Shown piece after piece: positions 24,934-34,859 of a stretch of 64,000 nt of DNA. Source of the stretch: Christiangramia echinicola DSM 19838 (GTDB lineage: Bacteria > Bacteroidota > Bacteroidia > Flavobacteriales > Flavobacteriaceae). The translations under genes were made by a program, and so were the position numbers. Location of the stretch: NCBI RefSeq assembly GCF_000423065.1, contig NZ_AUHG01000017.1, forward strand, positions 110,164 to 174,163, written 5' to 3'. Under the pieces are notes generated by a model, which was given only the letters and a program-made list of their open reading frames with translations, was not told the DNA's origin and ran no database searches. The first letter of the stretch is position 1. Every line of letters begins with the position of its first letter.

Positions 24934-26184
24934 TTATATTTTCTTTAGTGCTTCAATTCTTTCTTTATAGTAATCTTTACCACTAAATTCAAAGGCCTTG
25001 TTTAAGTATTTTAAGGCATTCTCTTTGTCGTTTTGAGATTCATAAAACTCAGCCATCGAATCATAGGCATTTGCACTATTTGGATTTTGTTTAATGTTCA
25101 TTTCAAAAAACATGAAAGCTTTTTCAGGCTGTCCCATTTGCATATTCATATAGCCATAACCATTTAACATTTCGTCTACCATTGGTGCAGTGGGGACACC
25201 AAAATTTTCGGTATAGATTTGTTCCTGCTCCTTCAATAGCGAAACCAATTCTTCTATAGGTGTTTCAGGATTATTAAATTTTTGAGGAGATTTGAACTGA
25301 TACCATTCAAAAAGAAAAATCAGCCCATCTCTTAATGTTGGTAAAGGCACAGTACCATGTAAATCCTCATGATAAACCTTCCATGAAAAGTTTAATTGAT
25401 TTTGGCTCTTCGCAAGTTGGGAGAATTCTATTATTGATCGTGCAGGCAATGAGAATTCTGAAGTGTCACTCATTACATTATCAATAGTTATACTTTCATT
25501 TTGTATATGTAACATCTCTGCGGCAAGTGAAACAAAAAGCGATTTCCCATTGTAATCTTCCGTTTTAAATTTTTCTTTGGCTTGCTTTAACAATTTTTGG
25601 TTATCCCAATCCAAAGTTGGATCTATGGCAATATAATTTTGAAAGAGATGTGCATGGTTCATCAACATATTTATGGTAAACTGCCCCGCATGGGAATGAC
25701 CAATTAATGTACGGTAGGCTATAGTTGGATACTTACTATCAATATATGGGATGAGTTCCTCCTCCATAAATTTAGTAAAGGTTTCTGCACCTCCAGTTTC
25801 ATAATCAAATGCACTACCACGTCTCATTTTTATCTGCGAAGTAGTTAAATCTCTTGTTCGGTTCTTGCGATTAGAAACCCCAACAAGTATCATATGTGGT
25901 AGGTAATGCCCCCAATAATTATCATAAACAGCTTCAAGTGTACTTTTTAGTGAAAACCCATCCATTAGATAAATTACAGCATATTTTTCATTGCTACTTG
26001 GGTCGTAGTTATCAGGAAATTTTACCCAAAAGTCACGTTTCTCACCTAAAATATTAGAATAGATAGAATCAACAATAGTTTTTTCGAATTGCTCCGATTG
26101 TTGTTCAGTTGATTGTGCAACTGCATTTTGATTTACGATCAAAATAGATCCTATCAGTAGAAATAGTAGCGTGTAATTTTTCAT
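24934..26184 (-). CDS. Exported esterase with C-terminal TPR
   Basis: A 416-residue protein. A signal peptide (to about residue 24, NAVAQ) precedes an esterase-D/enterochelin-esterase-like alpha/beta hydrolase with MDGF, VGVSNRKNRTRDLTT and nucleophile elbow GHSHAG (Ser164). The last 90 residues form TPR-like helices (MQMGQPEKAFMFFEMNIKQNP, ALKYLNKAFEFSG). The elbow has His-Ala where most relatives have x-Gly-Gly. It is a close paralogue of the gene at 48759-50012. Its 3' end lies 37 bp from the IS110 break. Probable role is hydrolysis of an ester or a siderophore-like substrate in the periplasm; the substrate is unknown. Confidence 0.82.
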   Translation of the reverse strand: MKNYTLLFLLIGSILIVNQNAVAQSTEQQSEQFEKTIVDSIYSNILGEKRDFWVKFPDNYDPSSNEKYAVIYLMDGFSLKSTLEAVYDNYWGHYLPHMILVGVSNRKNRTRDLTTSQIKMRRGSAFDYETGGAETFTKFMEEELIPYIDSKYPTIAYRTLIGHSHAGQFTINMLMNHAHLFQNYIAIDPTLDWDNQKLLKQAKEKFKTEDYNGKSLFVSLAAEMLHIQNESITIDNVMSDTSEFSLPARSIIEFSQLAKSQNQLNFSWKVYHEDLHGTVPLPTLRDGLIFLFEWYQFKSPQKFNNPETPIEELVSLLKEQEQIYTENFGVPTAPMVDEMLNGYGYMNMQMGQPEKAFMFFEMNIKQNPNSANAYDSMAEFYESQNDKENALKYLNKAFEFSGKDYYKERIEALKKI

Positions 26185-26244
26185 GTTTGTAATTTGAAAT
26201 AATATATAAATGAGCTATTACAGGTTCATTATTTTAAATGAATC

Positions 26245-27131
26245 CTAGTTGTTTTTAGGTCTAAGAATTTCAATAACCTGAGCATCAACCTAAAAAGATA
26301 TTGGCATAACTTTCTTCAAAAGTCTCGCCTAATTTTACGCGGTGAAAAATGAAGTATTTGCCGTCTGAGGTAACACTGCCGTAACTATCTTCCATGTTAG
26401 ATTGATATCTTTTCCCATATTTATGGCTGCTCCCCATGATCCATTTTTTTCCGAAAACTAATGTATAAGTCAGAACTCCCATAATCATCCTCTTTTTCAC
26501 AATCCCAAATGATATAACTTTCATCTGGTGCAATAAAAGGATGTGAGATATAAGTGCCTGATTTGAATGTTTTTCCCATTTCTATGGGGTCCTGACGAAT
26601 TCCATTTTTTATAACAGACATTCTGATTGTCCCAATAGAATCTATTTCGTCAAAGACATAGATACCTATAGCCGAAGATGTCAGTCGCATAATGGAGATT
26701 TGCTTATATAATGGACCCAAACTTTTTTCTTCCGACCAGCCAGTCGATGTTCGTTCTTTGTATTTATTACCCAAAAACATGATTTTATTATCAGTAGAAA
26801 TAAATATTTCACCTGTGTTTGGTTCTTCCATAAAGGTTTTCCAACTTCCATTTTCCAATCTAATTCCCAAATTTTTAGAGACATCACCTTTTATTTGTCT
26901 GGTAAAATAAAACTCATCTAAGCTAGGTAAAATTGCTGGTAGTACTTCTAAATGATCTGTTGAAACTAAATCAGGGGCAAAGGGCTTAGGGGTTAAACTA
27001 GTAGGCTCTTGGCCAAGATATGGTGTTTTAATGGATGATATATTATTATCGTTTGTTTGACCTTTTTTTGAGTCACAAGATTGTGAAGAAAGTATCCCGA
27101 CTATTAGTATGACTTTATATGTTTTTTTCAT
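26245..27131 (-). pseudogene. PD40/TolB-like beta-propeller lipoprotein, frameshifted
   Basis: The 5' frame (26421-27131, 236 codons) starts with a lipoprotein signal (Cys19 in SSQSC) and carries PD40-type repeats such as SHPFIAPDESYIIWDCEK. It then changes frame at a run of seven A on the coding strand, near 26443. The neighbouring frame continues the family's last repeat (SNMEDSYGSVTSDGKYFIFHR, in parts) to 26285. A second slip there restores VDAQVIEILRP and a stop at 26245. Two shifts imply a decayed gene, or sequencing errors in homopolymers. Function of the parent family is unknown. Confidence 0.7.
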
Positions 27132-27184
27132 TTTACTACTAAACTTTAAATATTCTAAAGAATAGGTATTATGAAAAGATATTT

Positions 27185-27892
27185 TTAATTTTCGTCTTGC
27201 AGTTCAGCATAGGTATTCTTTAGGTTTTTTAATGATTCAATCGCGGTACCGTAGGCCTCTCGATTTTGTGCAAGCGTTGTAATTCTGGTTAAAACCATAT
27301 TTTCAAAATAAATATCTTTTCCGTAATTTTCAGAAGACGTACCCATATTTCTAAATTTTACGTTTCGCATCAGGAAATTTTCATAGTAGGATTCAATCGC
27401 TTGTTTCTCAGCAGATTCAAGTTTTTCTATTGGGATAAAGGTCTCATATGTTTCAGATATGGAATTACGTAAGTCTAAATCATCAAACAGTTTTAAATCG
27501 CCGGAAAACTTCAAATTTTCATAGGTTATCATTACCGGATAGAACTTCTTAGACATGATTAAATAGTACGATTTCGTCGATAATTTGGGGTTCTCATAAT
27601 CTTTGAACAATAAAAGTTTAAATACGGTATCTAACTCTGCAAGCATTTGTAATGCCTCTTCATCAAGCATAGTTAACTTTTTTAGGTTACGATCAGCCTC
27701 GTCATTTAACTGAGTAATGTAGGCATGGCGTAACTCTAACTTCTTATTTTTATTGGAACGATCATTAATTGCCAGTGCAATAAGAATTCCTACAATAACC
27801 AAAATAATTTCTCCGGTGGCATAAGCAAGATAGCCTGCAAACTTTTTTCCCATCAACATTTTGAGTCTATGTTTTCTGAATAATTTTACCAT
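27185..27892 (-). CDS. DUF6090-like membrane protein
   Basis: A 235-residue protein with one N-terminal membrane helix inside the conserved stretch KFAGYLAYATGEIILVIVGI (about 18-37) followed by LIALAINDRSN, typical of the DUF6090 family in Flavobacteriia. The rest is helical and soluble, with ITYENLKFSGDLKLFDDLDLRN as the middle block. It is monocistronic, 53 bp beyond the PD40 gene start. Function unknown; the family is widespread in this phylum as single genes. Confidence 0.75.
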   Translation of the reverse strand: MVKLFRKHRLKMLMGKKFAGYLAYATGEIILVIVGILIALAINDRSNKNKKLELRHAYITQLNDEADRNLKKLTMLDEEALQMLAELDTVFKLLLFKDYENPKLSTKSYYLIMSKKFYPVMITYENLKFSGDLKLFDDLDLRNSISETYETFIPIEKLESAEKQAIESYYENFLMRNVKFRNMGTSSENYGKDIYFENMVLTRITTLAQNREAYGTAIESLKNLKNTYAELQDEN

Positions 27893-28080
27893 AAGCTATT
27901 GGTTTCTTGACTTAATCGTTTATATATAGTTCAAAATATCAATAAAATTTATTGTAATGAAATGATTAATAGTCACTTGCTTTAATTCTGGATTATTTAA
28001 AAATTTCAGTTGACTAATTTTTAGTCTACTTTCAACCCGGATTATACATTTGAAAGTTTTCAAATGCAATACGAATAAGA

Positions 28081-28128
28081 AAACACTACCATTAAGTCGA
28101 TTTACCAAATCACCTTAACGGTGTTTTT
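28081..28128. terminator. Probable terminator after the acyltransferase gene
   Basis: An imperfect 15-bp stem (28081-28096 with 28114-28128; core ACCATTAAG/CTTAACGGT) with T runs on both sides lies in the 364-bp spacer 27893-28256. It sits downstream of the minus-strand acyltransferase gene. The rest of the spacer shows no gene. Confidence 0.55.
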
Positions 28129-28256
28129 CTAAACCGAGAACTCTCAAATAAAATACGAATTAATGAATTCTTTTATTCGGAGGTATACTCTGTATTAATT
28201 CGGCTCATTCTTCGCCTTTTAAGGCACAAGTTGGGTTAAAAATATAATTGGAAAAA

Positions 28257-29342
28257 TTAAACATTTTTTAATTCTTTCTGTAATGCACTTTCAAACTTCC
28301 ATTTCAATCCAAACAATGGTCTTAAAATTTTAATTCGTCTAAGAATAAATTCATAAATGAGAAAACAGACTGTAAAAGTAAATAGAGTGATTCCTATAAA
28401 CTCTAGCATAGGATGAAGGTCTAAAGGTAAAATGAGTAATGCTCCTACATATAATACAAACATGTGAATAATATAAATAGGATAAACAGCTGCACTCAAA
28501 TAGCTTAGTAAGGCACTTGGTTTATTAAGGTAACAATATCCTATCCCAAATAATCCTAATATCCAGGCATTGGATTCTATGGTGGTGATATACATATTTG
28601 AGATAGACTCAAATCCAGTGAAACGAATCACGAATAGGAAGGTTGCAAGACCTATATACAACCATTTCCACTTTGAAACGGTTTCCCAGAATGCTTTACC
28701 GCTATACACAAATAGAAAACCAAAAAAGAAAGCCAGAAGGCCGATAAAAAATCCATGCCAGGTTTTAGCATACATTTCAAATAGCTGTGGTTTAACAAGA
28801 CCTATTTCTATCATAAAAAAAGCAGATATTGATAATGGTCCTATGGCATAAGTCATGACTTTTGAAATTGCTTTCTTAAATTTTCCATTTTCATTAGTCT
28901 TCAAATAGAAAAAAACAGGTGACAACACTACTACATAGATAAAAATGTTTCCTAAAAACCATAGATGTCCCATATGCGGAAAATAACTCAGTGGCATATT
29001 ATAGTACTTCTGAAAAACTAAAAAATGTAAAGGAGTGATCACCAAAATTCCGAACACAAAGGGTAAGAGAATTCGTTTACCTCGCTCTATAAGTAATTGC
29101 TTCCAATTTCTTTTTTTCATGGCAAAATATAAGCCCATTCCCGATACAAAAAACAGTAACGGTATCCTCCAAACATTCAGCATTGTCATCGGTTTCCAAA
29201 GTCCCTCTAAAGCATCTTCACTTCTTATAAACCCTATAAACATAGCCCAAGGTTGAAAAATGATGGCTATGTGGTAAATCAGTAATAAACCTATAGCAAT
29301 CACTCTTAGCCAATCAATATCGTATCTTCTTTCTGTTGTCAT
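28257..29342 (-). CDS. Membrane acyltransferase, acyltransferase-3 family
   Basis: A 361-residue polytopic protein with about ten hydrophobic helices. The first segment YDIDWLRVIAIGLLLIYHIA carries the acyltransferase-3 pattern with catalytic His at about 23, and WRIPLLFFVSGMG is the following conserved block. Members transfer acyl groups onto glycans or other surface molecules at the inner membrane, but the acceptor is not deducible. It is 12 bp after the ankyrin gene, so the two form an operon divergent from the AraC-type regulator at 30187. Confidence 0.85.
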   Translation of the reverse strand: MTTERRYDIDWLRVIAIGLLLIYHIAIIFQPWAMFIGFIRSEDALEGLWKPMTMLNVWRIPLLFFVSGMGLYFAMKKRNWKQLLIERGKRILLPFVFGILVITPLHFLVFQKYYNMPLSYFPHMGHLWFLGNIFIYVVVLSPVFFYLKTNENGKFKKAISKVMTYAIGPLSISAFFMIEIGLVKPQLFEMYAKTWHGFFIGLLAFFFGFLFVYSGKAFWETVSKWKWLYIGLATFLFVIRFTGFESISNMYITTIESNAWILGLFGIGYCYLNKPSALLSYLSAAVYPIYIIHMFVLYVGALLILPLDLHPMLEFIGITLFTFTVCFLIYEFILRRIKILRPLFGLKWKFESALQKELKNV

Positions 29343-29354
29343 CTTGTTTTATGT

Positions 29355-29948
29355 TTATTGTAGCATCATTGCAACAACAGGACGTGCTTTTTGTAATTCA
29401 TTAAGATCTAATGTAAACCCCATTGGTTTTAATTGTTGAATTAACATTTCATAGATAGGTTTCATTTGAGCAAAATCTGCCATTACTGTTTCTCTCGCCG
29501 TAGCTCCATAATTATTTCTAACCGTTTTATCGGCATTTGCATCTATAAGTAATTGTACAATTTCTACACGTCCAAAAAATGCCGCAGTGTGTAAAGCTGT
29601 GCCTCCATCATTATTTTTTACAGATAAATCTGCATCTGCATTAATGAGAACTTTGGCAATTTCCGGTTTATTAAAGGTAGCTGCTGTCATTAAGGGTGTA
29701 GAACCAGACATGGCCTCCTTTTGATCAATATCAGTCCCAGCTTCAATATGTTGCTTTACCGCATCCAAATTTCCAGTAAGTACAGCACCGTGAATATCAA
29801 TGCTTGGTTTGTCTATTGTTTTTGTTGTTTTAGCTATATTATCTGAGGTTGTTTTTTTGTCAGATTGTGCACATGAACTTGTCAATAAAAGCGTAAGGAA
29901 TAATAGCTGAACCGTCTTTCTAATTGAAGAAATGTTAAGGGTTTTCAT
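29355..29948 (-). CDS. Ankyrin-repeat lipoprotein
   Basis: A 197-residue protein. A lipoprotein signal with Cys26 (TSSCAQ) is followed by about four ankyrin repeats, the clearest being GSTPLMTAATFNKPEIAKVL and GGTALHTAAFFGRVEIVQLL. It would be anchored in the envelope and bind a protein partner. It heads the two-gene operon with the acyltransferase and faces the regulator gene across a 238-bp spacer with a tandem repeat, so it is a likely regulatory target. Confidence 0.85.
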   Translation of the reverse strand: MKTLNISSIRKTVQLLFLTLLLTSSCAQSDKKTTSDNIAKTTKTIDKPSIDIHGAVLTGNLDAVKQHIEAGTDIDQKEAMSGSTPLMTAATFNKPEIAKVLINADADLSVKNNDGGTALHTAAFFGRVEIVQLLIDANADKTVRNNYGATARETVMADFAQMKPIYEMLIQQLKPMGFTLDLNELQKARPVVAMMLQ

Positions 29949-30064
29949 AATTTAAATTTTTAATGATTAATAACTTAATTCTTATTTCTTCAAAGATGCG
30001 ACACTAACCTAATTGACTGGTAATCCGCATGAAGCCTATTGTGCTAAGTTTGGTGAGTGGTTAA

Positions 30065-30097
30065 AAATTATGACGCAGAAGTATAAATTATGACGCA
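30065..30097. promoter_or_regulatory. Candidate AraC-type operator, two direct 13-bp repeats
   Basis: AAATTATGACGCA occurs at 30065-30077 and again at 30085-30097, exactly 20 bp apart, in the spacer between the ankyrin gene and the AraC-type regulator. AraC-family proteins bind directly repeated half-sites about two helical turns apart, so this fits autoregulation and control of the divergent operon. Confidence 0.5.
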
Positions 30098-30161
30098 AGC
30101 AATTGCTTTTCAACGAAGAGTTTGAGGTGTAAAGCAGTAAAGGATTTTAAATAAAAAGCTC

Positions 30162-30169
30162 TAAATTTG
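30162..30169 (+). promoter_or_regulatory. Possible -7 element for the regulator at 30187
   Basis: TAAATTTG matches the Bacteroidota -7 consensus TAnnTTTG and lies 18 bp before the start codon. No good -33 TTTG is at the expected spacing, so the call is weak. Confidence 0.3.
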
Positions 30170-30186
30170 AAACAGTACAATGCGTT

Positions 30187-32286
30187 ATGTCTAACACCTC
30201 ATATCAACGAAAATTTATTGAGCAAGCTGAGTCGCTTATTTTAGAGAATATCTCAAATGAGCAATTTGGGGTTTCAGAATTGGCAGACCTTATGAATATG
30301 AGTCGATCAAACTTATTGAGGAAGATTAAGAAACAAACTCAACTTAGTGCTAGTCAATTTATTCGTGAAGTTAGGCTTCAAAAAGGGATGAAGCTTTTAG
30401 AAGAAACAGAACTTACTGTTTCTGAAATTTCTTATCAGGTTGGTTTTAGTAATAACTCCTATTTCATTAAATGCTTTAGAGACTATTATGGGTGTTCTCC
30501 TGGCGAGGCTAGAAAAAAAATAGGTGAACAAGTAGAATTTGAACAAGAAGAACATTCAAGTACAGAAGCTAATAAAGGTAGTAAAAAAGAATTTTTCCAA
30601 CAGTACCGAGTTCAATTAATATTAGGAATTGCCTTGGTCTTGGTAATATCAACATTCCTATTTTATCCAAAAAAAACATCCAATGTTGATAAAGAAGATG
30701 CCAACCTTAAGAAATCTATAGCTGTACTACCATTTAAAAATATGAGTAGCGATTCTGATAATCTGTATTTTGTGAACGGACTTATGGAGTCGACATTAAA
30801 CAATTTACAAAAGATAGAAGATCTCCAAGTAATCAGTAGAACCTCTGTAGAAAAATATAGAAATACAGATAAAACCATTTCAGAAATAGCAGAAGAACTC
30901 AAGGTCAATTATTTAGTTGAAGGAAGTGGACAACGCGTTGATGATCAGGTTTTATTGAATATCCAATTGATTGATGCCTCAAGCGATACTCCGATGTGGG
31001 CAGAACAGTACAACCATAAAACAAAAGACATTTTCTATGTGCAAAATATGGTTGCCAAAAAAATTGCGGAGGCTATAAAAGCGACAATGACACCTGCAGA
31101 ATTAAAACAAATAGATAAAAAACCAACAGAAAACTTATTGGCGTATGATTATTACCTAAAAGGGCTTGAACAACTTCAAGAAGAGACAAAAGAAGGTTTG
31201 GAAGCTGCTATCGGTTTATTTGAAAAAGCGATACAACAAGATCCTCAATTTGCGCTCGCGTACTCTCAGATTGCAATATCCTACTATTATTTAGACTTAA
31301 ACCAGGCTGAAAAACGGTATACAGATATTATAAATAACAATGCAGATAAAGCCTTGCTTTATGATTCAAAATCTGCCGAAAGCCTTATAGCAAAAGCTCT
31401 TTATTATATTAATGTTAGTGAATATCGATTGGCTATACCACATTTAGAAAAAGCATTAGAATATAATCCCAATTCGTCTTCTGTAGTTCAAATACTTGCC
31501 GATTTGTATTCAAGAGTTATTCCTGATACAAGCAAATATTTGAAATATGCCCTAAAAGGCTTGCAGCTTGATATTGAAGCGAATGATTCAATAAACAAAA
31601 GCTATATATATTTGACGTTAAGTAATGCTTTTATTCAAAATGGTTTCACAGATGAAGCCAAGAAGTATATAGATTTATCTTTAGATTATAATCCTGAGAA
31701 TTATTATGCACCCTTTTTAAAAGTTTTTATACAATACGCACAGGAGCAAAATATAGAAAAAGCTACAAATGCCTTAGTTATAGAATGGAAAAAGGATACG
31801 ACGCGTTTAGATATCATGCAGGAAGTGGCCAAGTTCTATTATTTTCAGGAAAAGTATAATAGTGCTTATTATTACTACAATAAATTTCAAAAAATCCAAG
31901 AAGCAAACGGGTTAAATATGTATCCACAAGAAAACCTGAAGATTGGTTTAGTTTATGATAAAATGGGGTTTCATGATAAAGCCGAAGACTTTTATAAAGC
32001 ATACGATGAGTATTGTGAAAAGGACCAATCTATATACCAGCCAGTTAGTTTGACCATGGAATACTTGCATGAAGGAAAGCCTAGTCCTGCTATGGAGCAA
32101 TTAAAACTGTTTGCCACTAAAAACAATTACCAATATTGGATTTTGTTGTTCCTTGAAAAGGATCCATTGATGAAAACCTTAAAAAGTCATCCTGAATATG
32201 ATGAAGTTATTCGGAAAATTAATGATAGATTTTGGGAAAATCATAATCAATTGAAAAAATCATTAAAGGAAAAAGAACTTATATAA
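30187..32286 (+). CDS. AraC-type regulator with TolB-like and TPR domains
   Basis: A 699-residue protein. An N-terminal AraC DNA-binding domain (about 8-115: SELADLMNMSRSNLLRKIKK, then SEISYQVGFSNNSYFIKCF) precedes one membrane helix (about 142-161). Next is a TolB/FlgO-like domain (KSIAVLPFKNMSSDSDN at about 177) and seven or more TPRs to the C terminus. The DNA-binding part is in the cytosol and the sensor part would lie across the membrane. It is divergent from the ankyrin/acyltransferase operon. The gene at 52616 has the same modules in the opposite order. Ligand unknown. Confidence 0.88.
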   Translation: MSNTSYQRKFIEQAESLILENISNEQFGVSELADLMNMSRSNLLRKIKKQTQLSASQFIREVRLQKGMKLLEETELTVSEISYQVGFSNNSYFIKCFRDYYGCSPGEARKKIGEQVEFEQEEHSSTEANKGSKKEFFQQYRVQLILGIALVLVISTFLFYPKKTSNVDKEDANLKKSIAVLPFKNMSSDSDNLYFVNGLMESTLNNLQKIEDLQVISRTSVEKYRNTDKTISEIAEELKVNYLVEGSGQRVDDQVLLNIQLIDASSDTPMWAEQYNHKTKDIFYVQNMVAKKIAEAIKATMTPAELKQIDKKPTENLLAYDYYLKGLEQLQEETKEGLEAAIGLFEKAIQQDPQFALAYSQIAISYYYLDLNQAEKRYTDIINNNADKALLYDSKSAESLIAKALYYINVSEYRLAIPHLEKALEYNPNSSSVVQILADLYSRVIPDTSKYLKYALKGLQLDIEANDSINKSYIYLTLSNAFIQNGFTDEAKKYIDLSLDYNPENYYAPFLKVFIQYAQEQNIEKATNALVIEWKKDTTRLDIMQEVAKFYYFQEKYNSAYYYYNKFQKIQEANGLNMYPQENLKIGLVYDKMGFHDKAEDFYKAYDEYCEKDQSIYQPVSLTMEYLHEGKPSPAMEQLKLFATKNNYQYWILLFLEKDPLMKTLKSHPEYDEVIRKINDRFWENHNQLKKSLKEKELI

Positions 32287-32473
32287 TTTATTTGATTTAC
32301 AGGTCAAAGCCTATTAAGACCTGGGGCATTATCTTAAATCAGTTCCTAATGCTCTATGAAAAAACTGTCAGAATTTAAAAAAGTCCAACCCCTATTATTT
32401 TTAACTTTTTACACTTAGTGAGATATTGTCAATTCTCCCAAAATCTTTCTTGAAAATCCATGCACATAAATCT

Positions 32474-33325
32474 TTAATTTTTAGAAACTAAGTCTTCAAT
32501 TATTTTAAAACTTTTAGTATTTGGAACATGCTTCGAATCTTCTAACAAGACTGTTTCTTTTAGTGATGGAAAAATAGCTTTAGCTCGTTTTATCATTTTT
32601 TTACCTGGAAACATGATGTCTTTTTCAGCTGCAAAAATGGTAATTGGTGTTTTAATGTTTTTTGCTGAAGTTTTAGAGATAACAGGAAGTGGTGAAAAAT
32701 CCATGTTACAATATTGAAAAGTAGTTGACATAAAATTTAATGCAAAATCATCATATTCAGTAAAAAGTACACCCATTACTTTTTCGATGTGCTTTTGATT
32801 ATTTGTCTTAATAAACCTTTTTAAGGGTATAAACATTTTCCATAGGCTAAGTAATGGATTCCCATTAACAATATAAACCGGGGCGATTAAAAAAACCTGT
32901 CTAATTGGTGTTTCATTAAACTCTAGTGCTTTTAAGCTAATCAAACCACCATAGGAAAAGCCTACTAATGTCACGTCTTTCAGTCTCAATTTTATAATAA
33001 CTTCAATAAGCCATTTTCCATAATCTAAAGATTTCATGTCCAATCTATTCTCAGCACTTTTATTGGGTTGTGCCAGCACATCTACTGCATAGACACAATA
33101 ATTTGAGGCTAAATTAGGAAATGAGTCTAAAATTTGTGGTGCACATCCTCCTGTGCCATGAATTAGAATTAAAGGAGCTTTTTTAGTATCGCCAGTTATG
33201 ATAACATTAGTGACTCCAAATTTTGTTTCTACCAATTTTTCTGAATATTCAACATTCAGGTCATTTAACTTTTGATTGTAAAGGGTTATAATTTTTTCTT
33301 TTCCTTCTTTTGATTTGAAAAACAT
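32474..33325 (-). CDS. Alpha/beta hydrolase
   Basis: A 283-residue hydrolase, taking the ATG at 33325. An upstream in-frame ATG at 33388 would add 21 residues encoded by a leader found before other genes here. The oxyanion HGTGG, nucleophile elbow GFSYGG and the late PITIFAAEKDIMFPG acid block are in order, with His in DSKHVPN near the end. No signal peptide with this start. It lies 67 bp after the amidohydrolase gene. The pair probably arose together, because relics of both junctions recur at 34860-35057. Substrate unknown. Confidence 0.82.
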   Translation of the reverse strand: MFFKSKEGKEKIITLYNQKLNDLNVEYSEKLVETKFGVTNVIITGDTKKAPLILIHGTGGCAPQILDSFPNLASNYCVYAVDVLAQPNKSAENRLDMKSLDYGKWLIEVIIKLRLKDVTLVGFSYGGLISLKALEFNETPIRQVFLIAPVYIVNGNPLLSLWKMFIPLKRFIKTNNQKHIEKVMGVLFTEYDDFALNFMSTTFQYCNMDFSPLPVISKTSAKNIKTPITIFAAEKDIMFPGKKMIKRAKAIFPSLKETVLLEDSKHVPNTKSFKIIEDLVSKN

Positions 33326-33392
33326 AGACTTTTCGTTTTTTGATTGATGATTTATGGCTTGATATTTAGTAGAATTTTTCTTAGGCAATAGA

Positions 33393-34826
33393 TTATTTTT
33401 CTACGATTAAGTTTTCTAAATACAGTAGCGCAGTAGCTACTAGGTTCTTTCGATTTTTTGCCTTTTGATTAAAAGAATCTAACGTCTCTCTATTTAATTT
33501 TCGCCCCTTCACAAAAACATAGGTGGGATTTTTAAGAGATGATAAATCTACAAGTGGGTTTTTATTCACTACTAATAAATTAGCAACCTTACCTTCTTCA
33601 ATAGTTCCAAGTTGATTCATCATTGAGTGCGTTCGGGAAGCATTTACAGTAGCTGTTTTCAACACTTCGTAATTAGAAAGTCCAACCTCTTTGTAAAAAT
33701 TCAGTTCTTTATGAATTGAAAAACCTGGAAGCGTAACCCCAATTCCTGCATCAGTTCCACAAATTATAGGCACACCCGCTTCATGTAGTTTTTTAACAAT
33801 GGTCATGTGAAAATCGTGCTGTTTTTTTATCCGCTCAACCGTAGATGAATCTTCGTGCTTTGCATTAAACCAACGCTCAAATTGCCTTTTGCTGTCATCC
33901 TTTTTAATAAGTGGATTCATATACTTCAATGATTCTGAATCTAAAATATCATCATTCATCATCATTTCATAAATATTATGAAACACTGTAAGTGTAGGAC
34001 TATAACTAGTGTGTTTGACTTGCGAAATTGAATCAATTATCGGTTGTAACTTACTAGTATTTAAATCAAACTGTAAAGGTTGCTGGACAATTTCTTCAGC
34101 ATGTTCAATGGATTTGATTTTTGGATGTAAATGATATGAAAATGGTACTTTTTGAGAAGGGTGAGCAATAATATCTATTTCAGAAACCTTAGCTTGTTCA
34201 ATAACAGCATCAAAAACCTCTTTATCTAATCCATAATACGTTTTGATGAAGTCGTAACCTCTGTCTTTATATGAAATCACTTTGTTTTTAGCTTCACTCG
34301 GATTACTTAGATTTAAATTGTCATCACCAATAAATTCTGAGCCCGTTAATTTTGGGCCTGTAGTAAAAAACGATGGTGAAAAAATATTGTCTTCCTTGAC
34401 ATCTTCTTTAATTCTTAAATGCATAGGCATACCCCAAAGATTTCTAACTGCTGTTACTCCGTTGGACAGGTATAGTCCGAGTTCATATCTATCCCACACA
34501 TGAACGTGCATATCGATAAGACCTGGTGTTAGATATTTGTTCTCTGCATCAAAAACTTGAATTCCATTGACCTTGATTGTATCTGCAATATTTTGAATAA
34601 TCCCCTCTTTTATATACACCATTTTATCAACCAAAACAGTGTCTTGGTTCATTGGAATCACATTGACGTTTTTTATGAGGTAAGAATTATGAGATACTGA
34701 TTCATTTTTATTAATCTCAAGATAATTTGTTCCTGACGAATCCACCCAGAGTGTAATGATTATTATTAGCGCAAGCAAGCCGATGAGAGTGAAGACAATT
34801 TTTAAAATTCGTTTTAATATTTTCAT
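33393..34826 (-). CDS. Exported amidohydrolase
   Basis: A 477-residue metal-dependent amidohydrolase. The ATG at 34826 is preferred over a TTG 18 bp upstream. One N-terminal hydrophobic helix (about 6-24) anchors or exports it. LTPGLIDMHVHVWDRY holds the HxH metal motif; further metal His fall in IIAHPSQ and SIEHAEE, and CGTDAGIG carries the Asp. NASRTHSMMNQLGTIEEGKVANLLV is the usual C-terminal closing block of imidazolonepropionase-like amidohydrolases. Substrate unknown. A truncated second copy lies immediately upstream. Confidence 0.85.
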   Translation of the reverse strand: MKILKRILKIVFTLIGLLALIIIITLWVDSSGTNYLEINKNESVSHNSYLIKNVNVIPMNQDTVLVDKMVYIKEGIIQNIADTIKVNGIQVFDAENKYLTPGLIDMHVHVWDRYELGLYLSNGVTAVRNLWGMPMHLRIKEDVKEDNIFSPSFFTTGPKLTGSEFIGDDNLNLSNPSEAKNKVISYKDRGYDFIKTYYGLDKEVFDAVIEQAKVSEIDIIAHPSQKVPFSYHLHPKIKSIEHAEEIVQQPLQFDLNTSKLQPIIDSISQVKHTSYSPTLTVFHNIYEMMMNDDILDSESLKYMNPLIKKDDSKRQFERWFNAKHEDSSTVERIKKQHDFHMTIVKKLHEAGVPIICGTDAGIGVTLPGFSIHKELNFYKEVGLSNYEVLKTATVNASRTHSMMNQLGTIEEGKVANLLVVNKNPLVDLSSLKNPTYVFVKGRKLNRETLDSFNQKAKNRKNLVATALLYLENLIVEK

Positions 34827-34859
34827 TTTTATAAATTTAAACAACGGATGATATCTGTT

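Noticed and set aside
27920..28108. Short minus-strand frame of 62 codons in the spacer
   Set aside because: It runs through the terminator hairpin and has no recognisable content.
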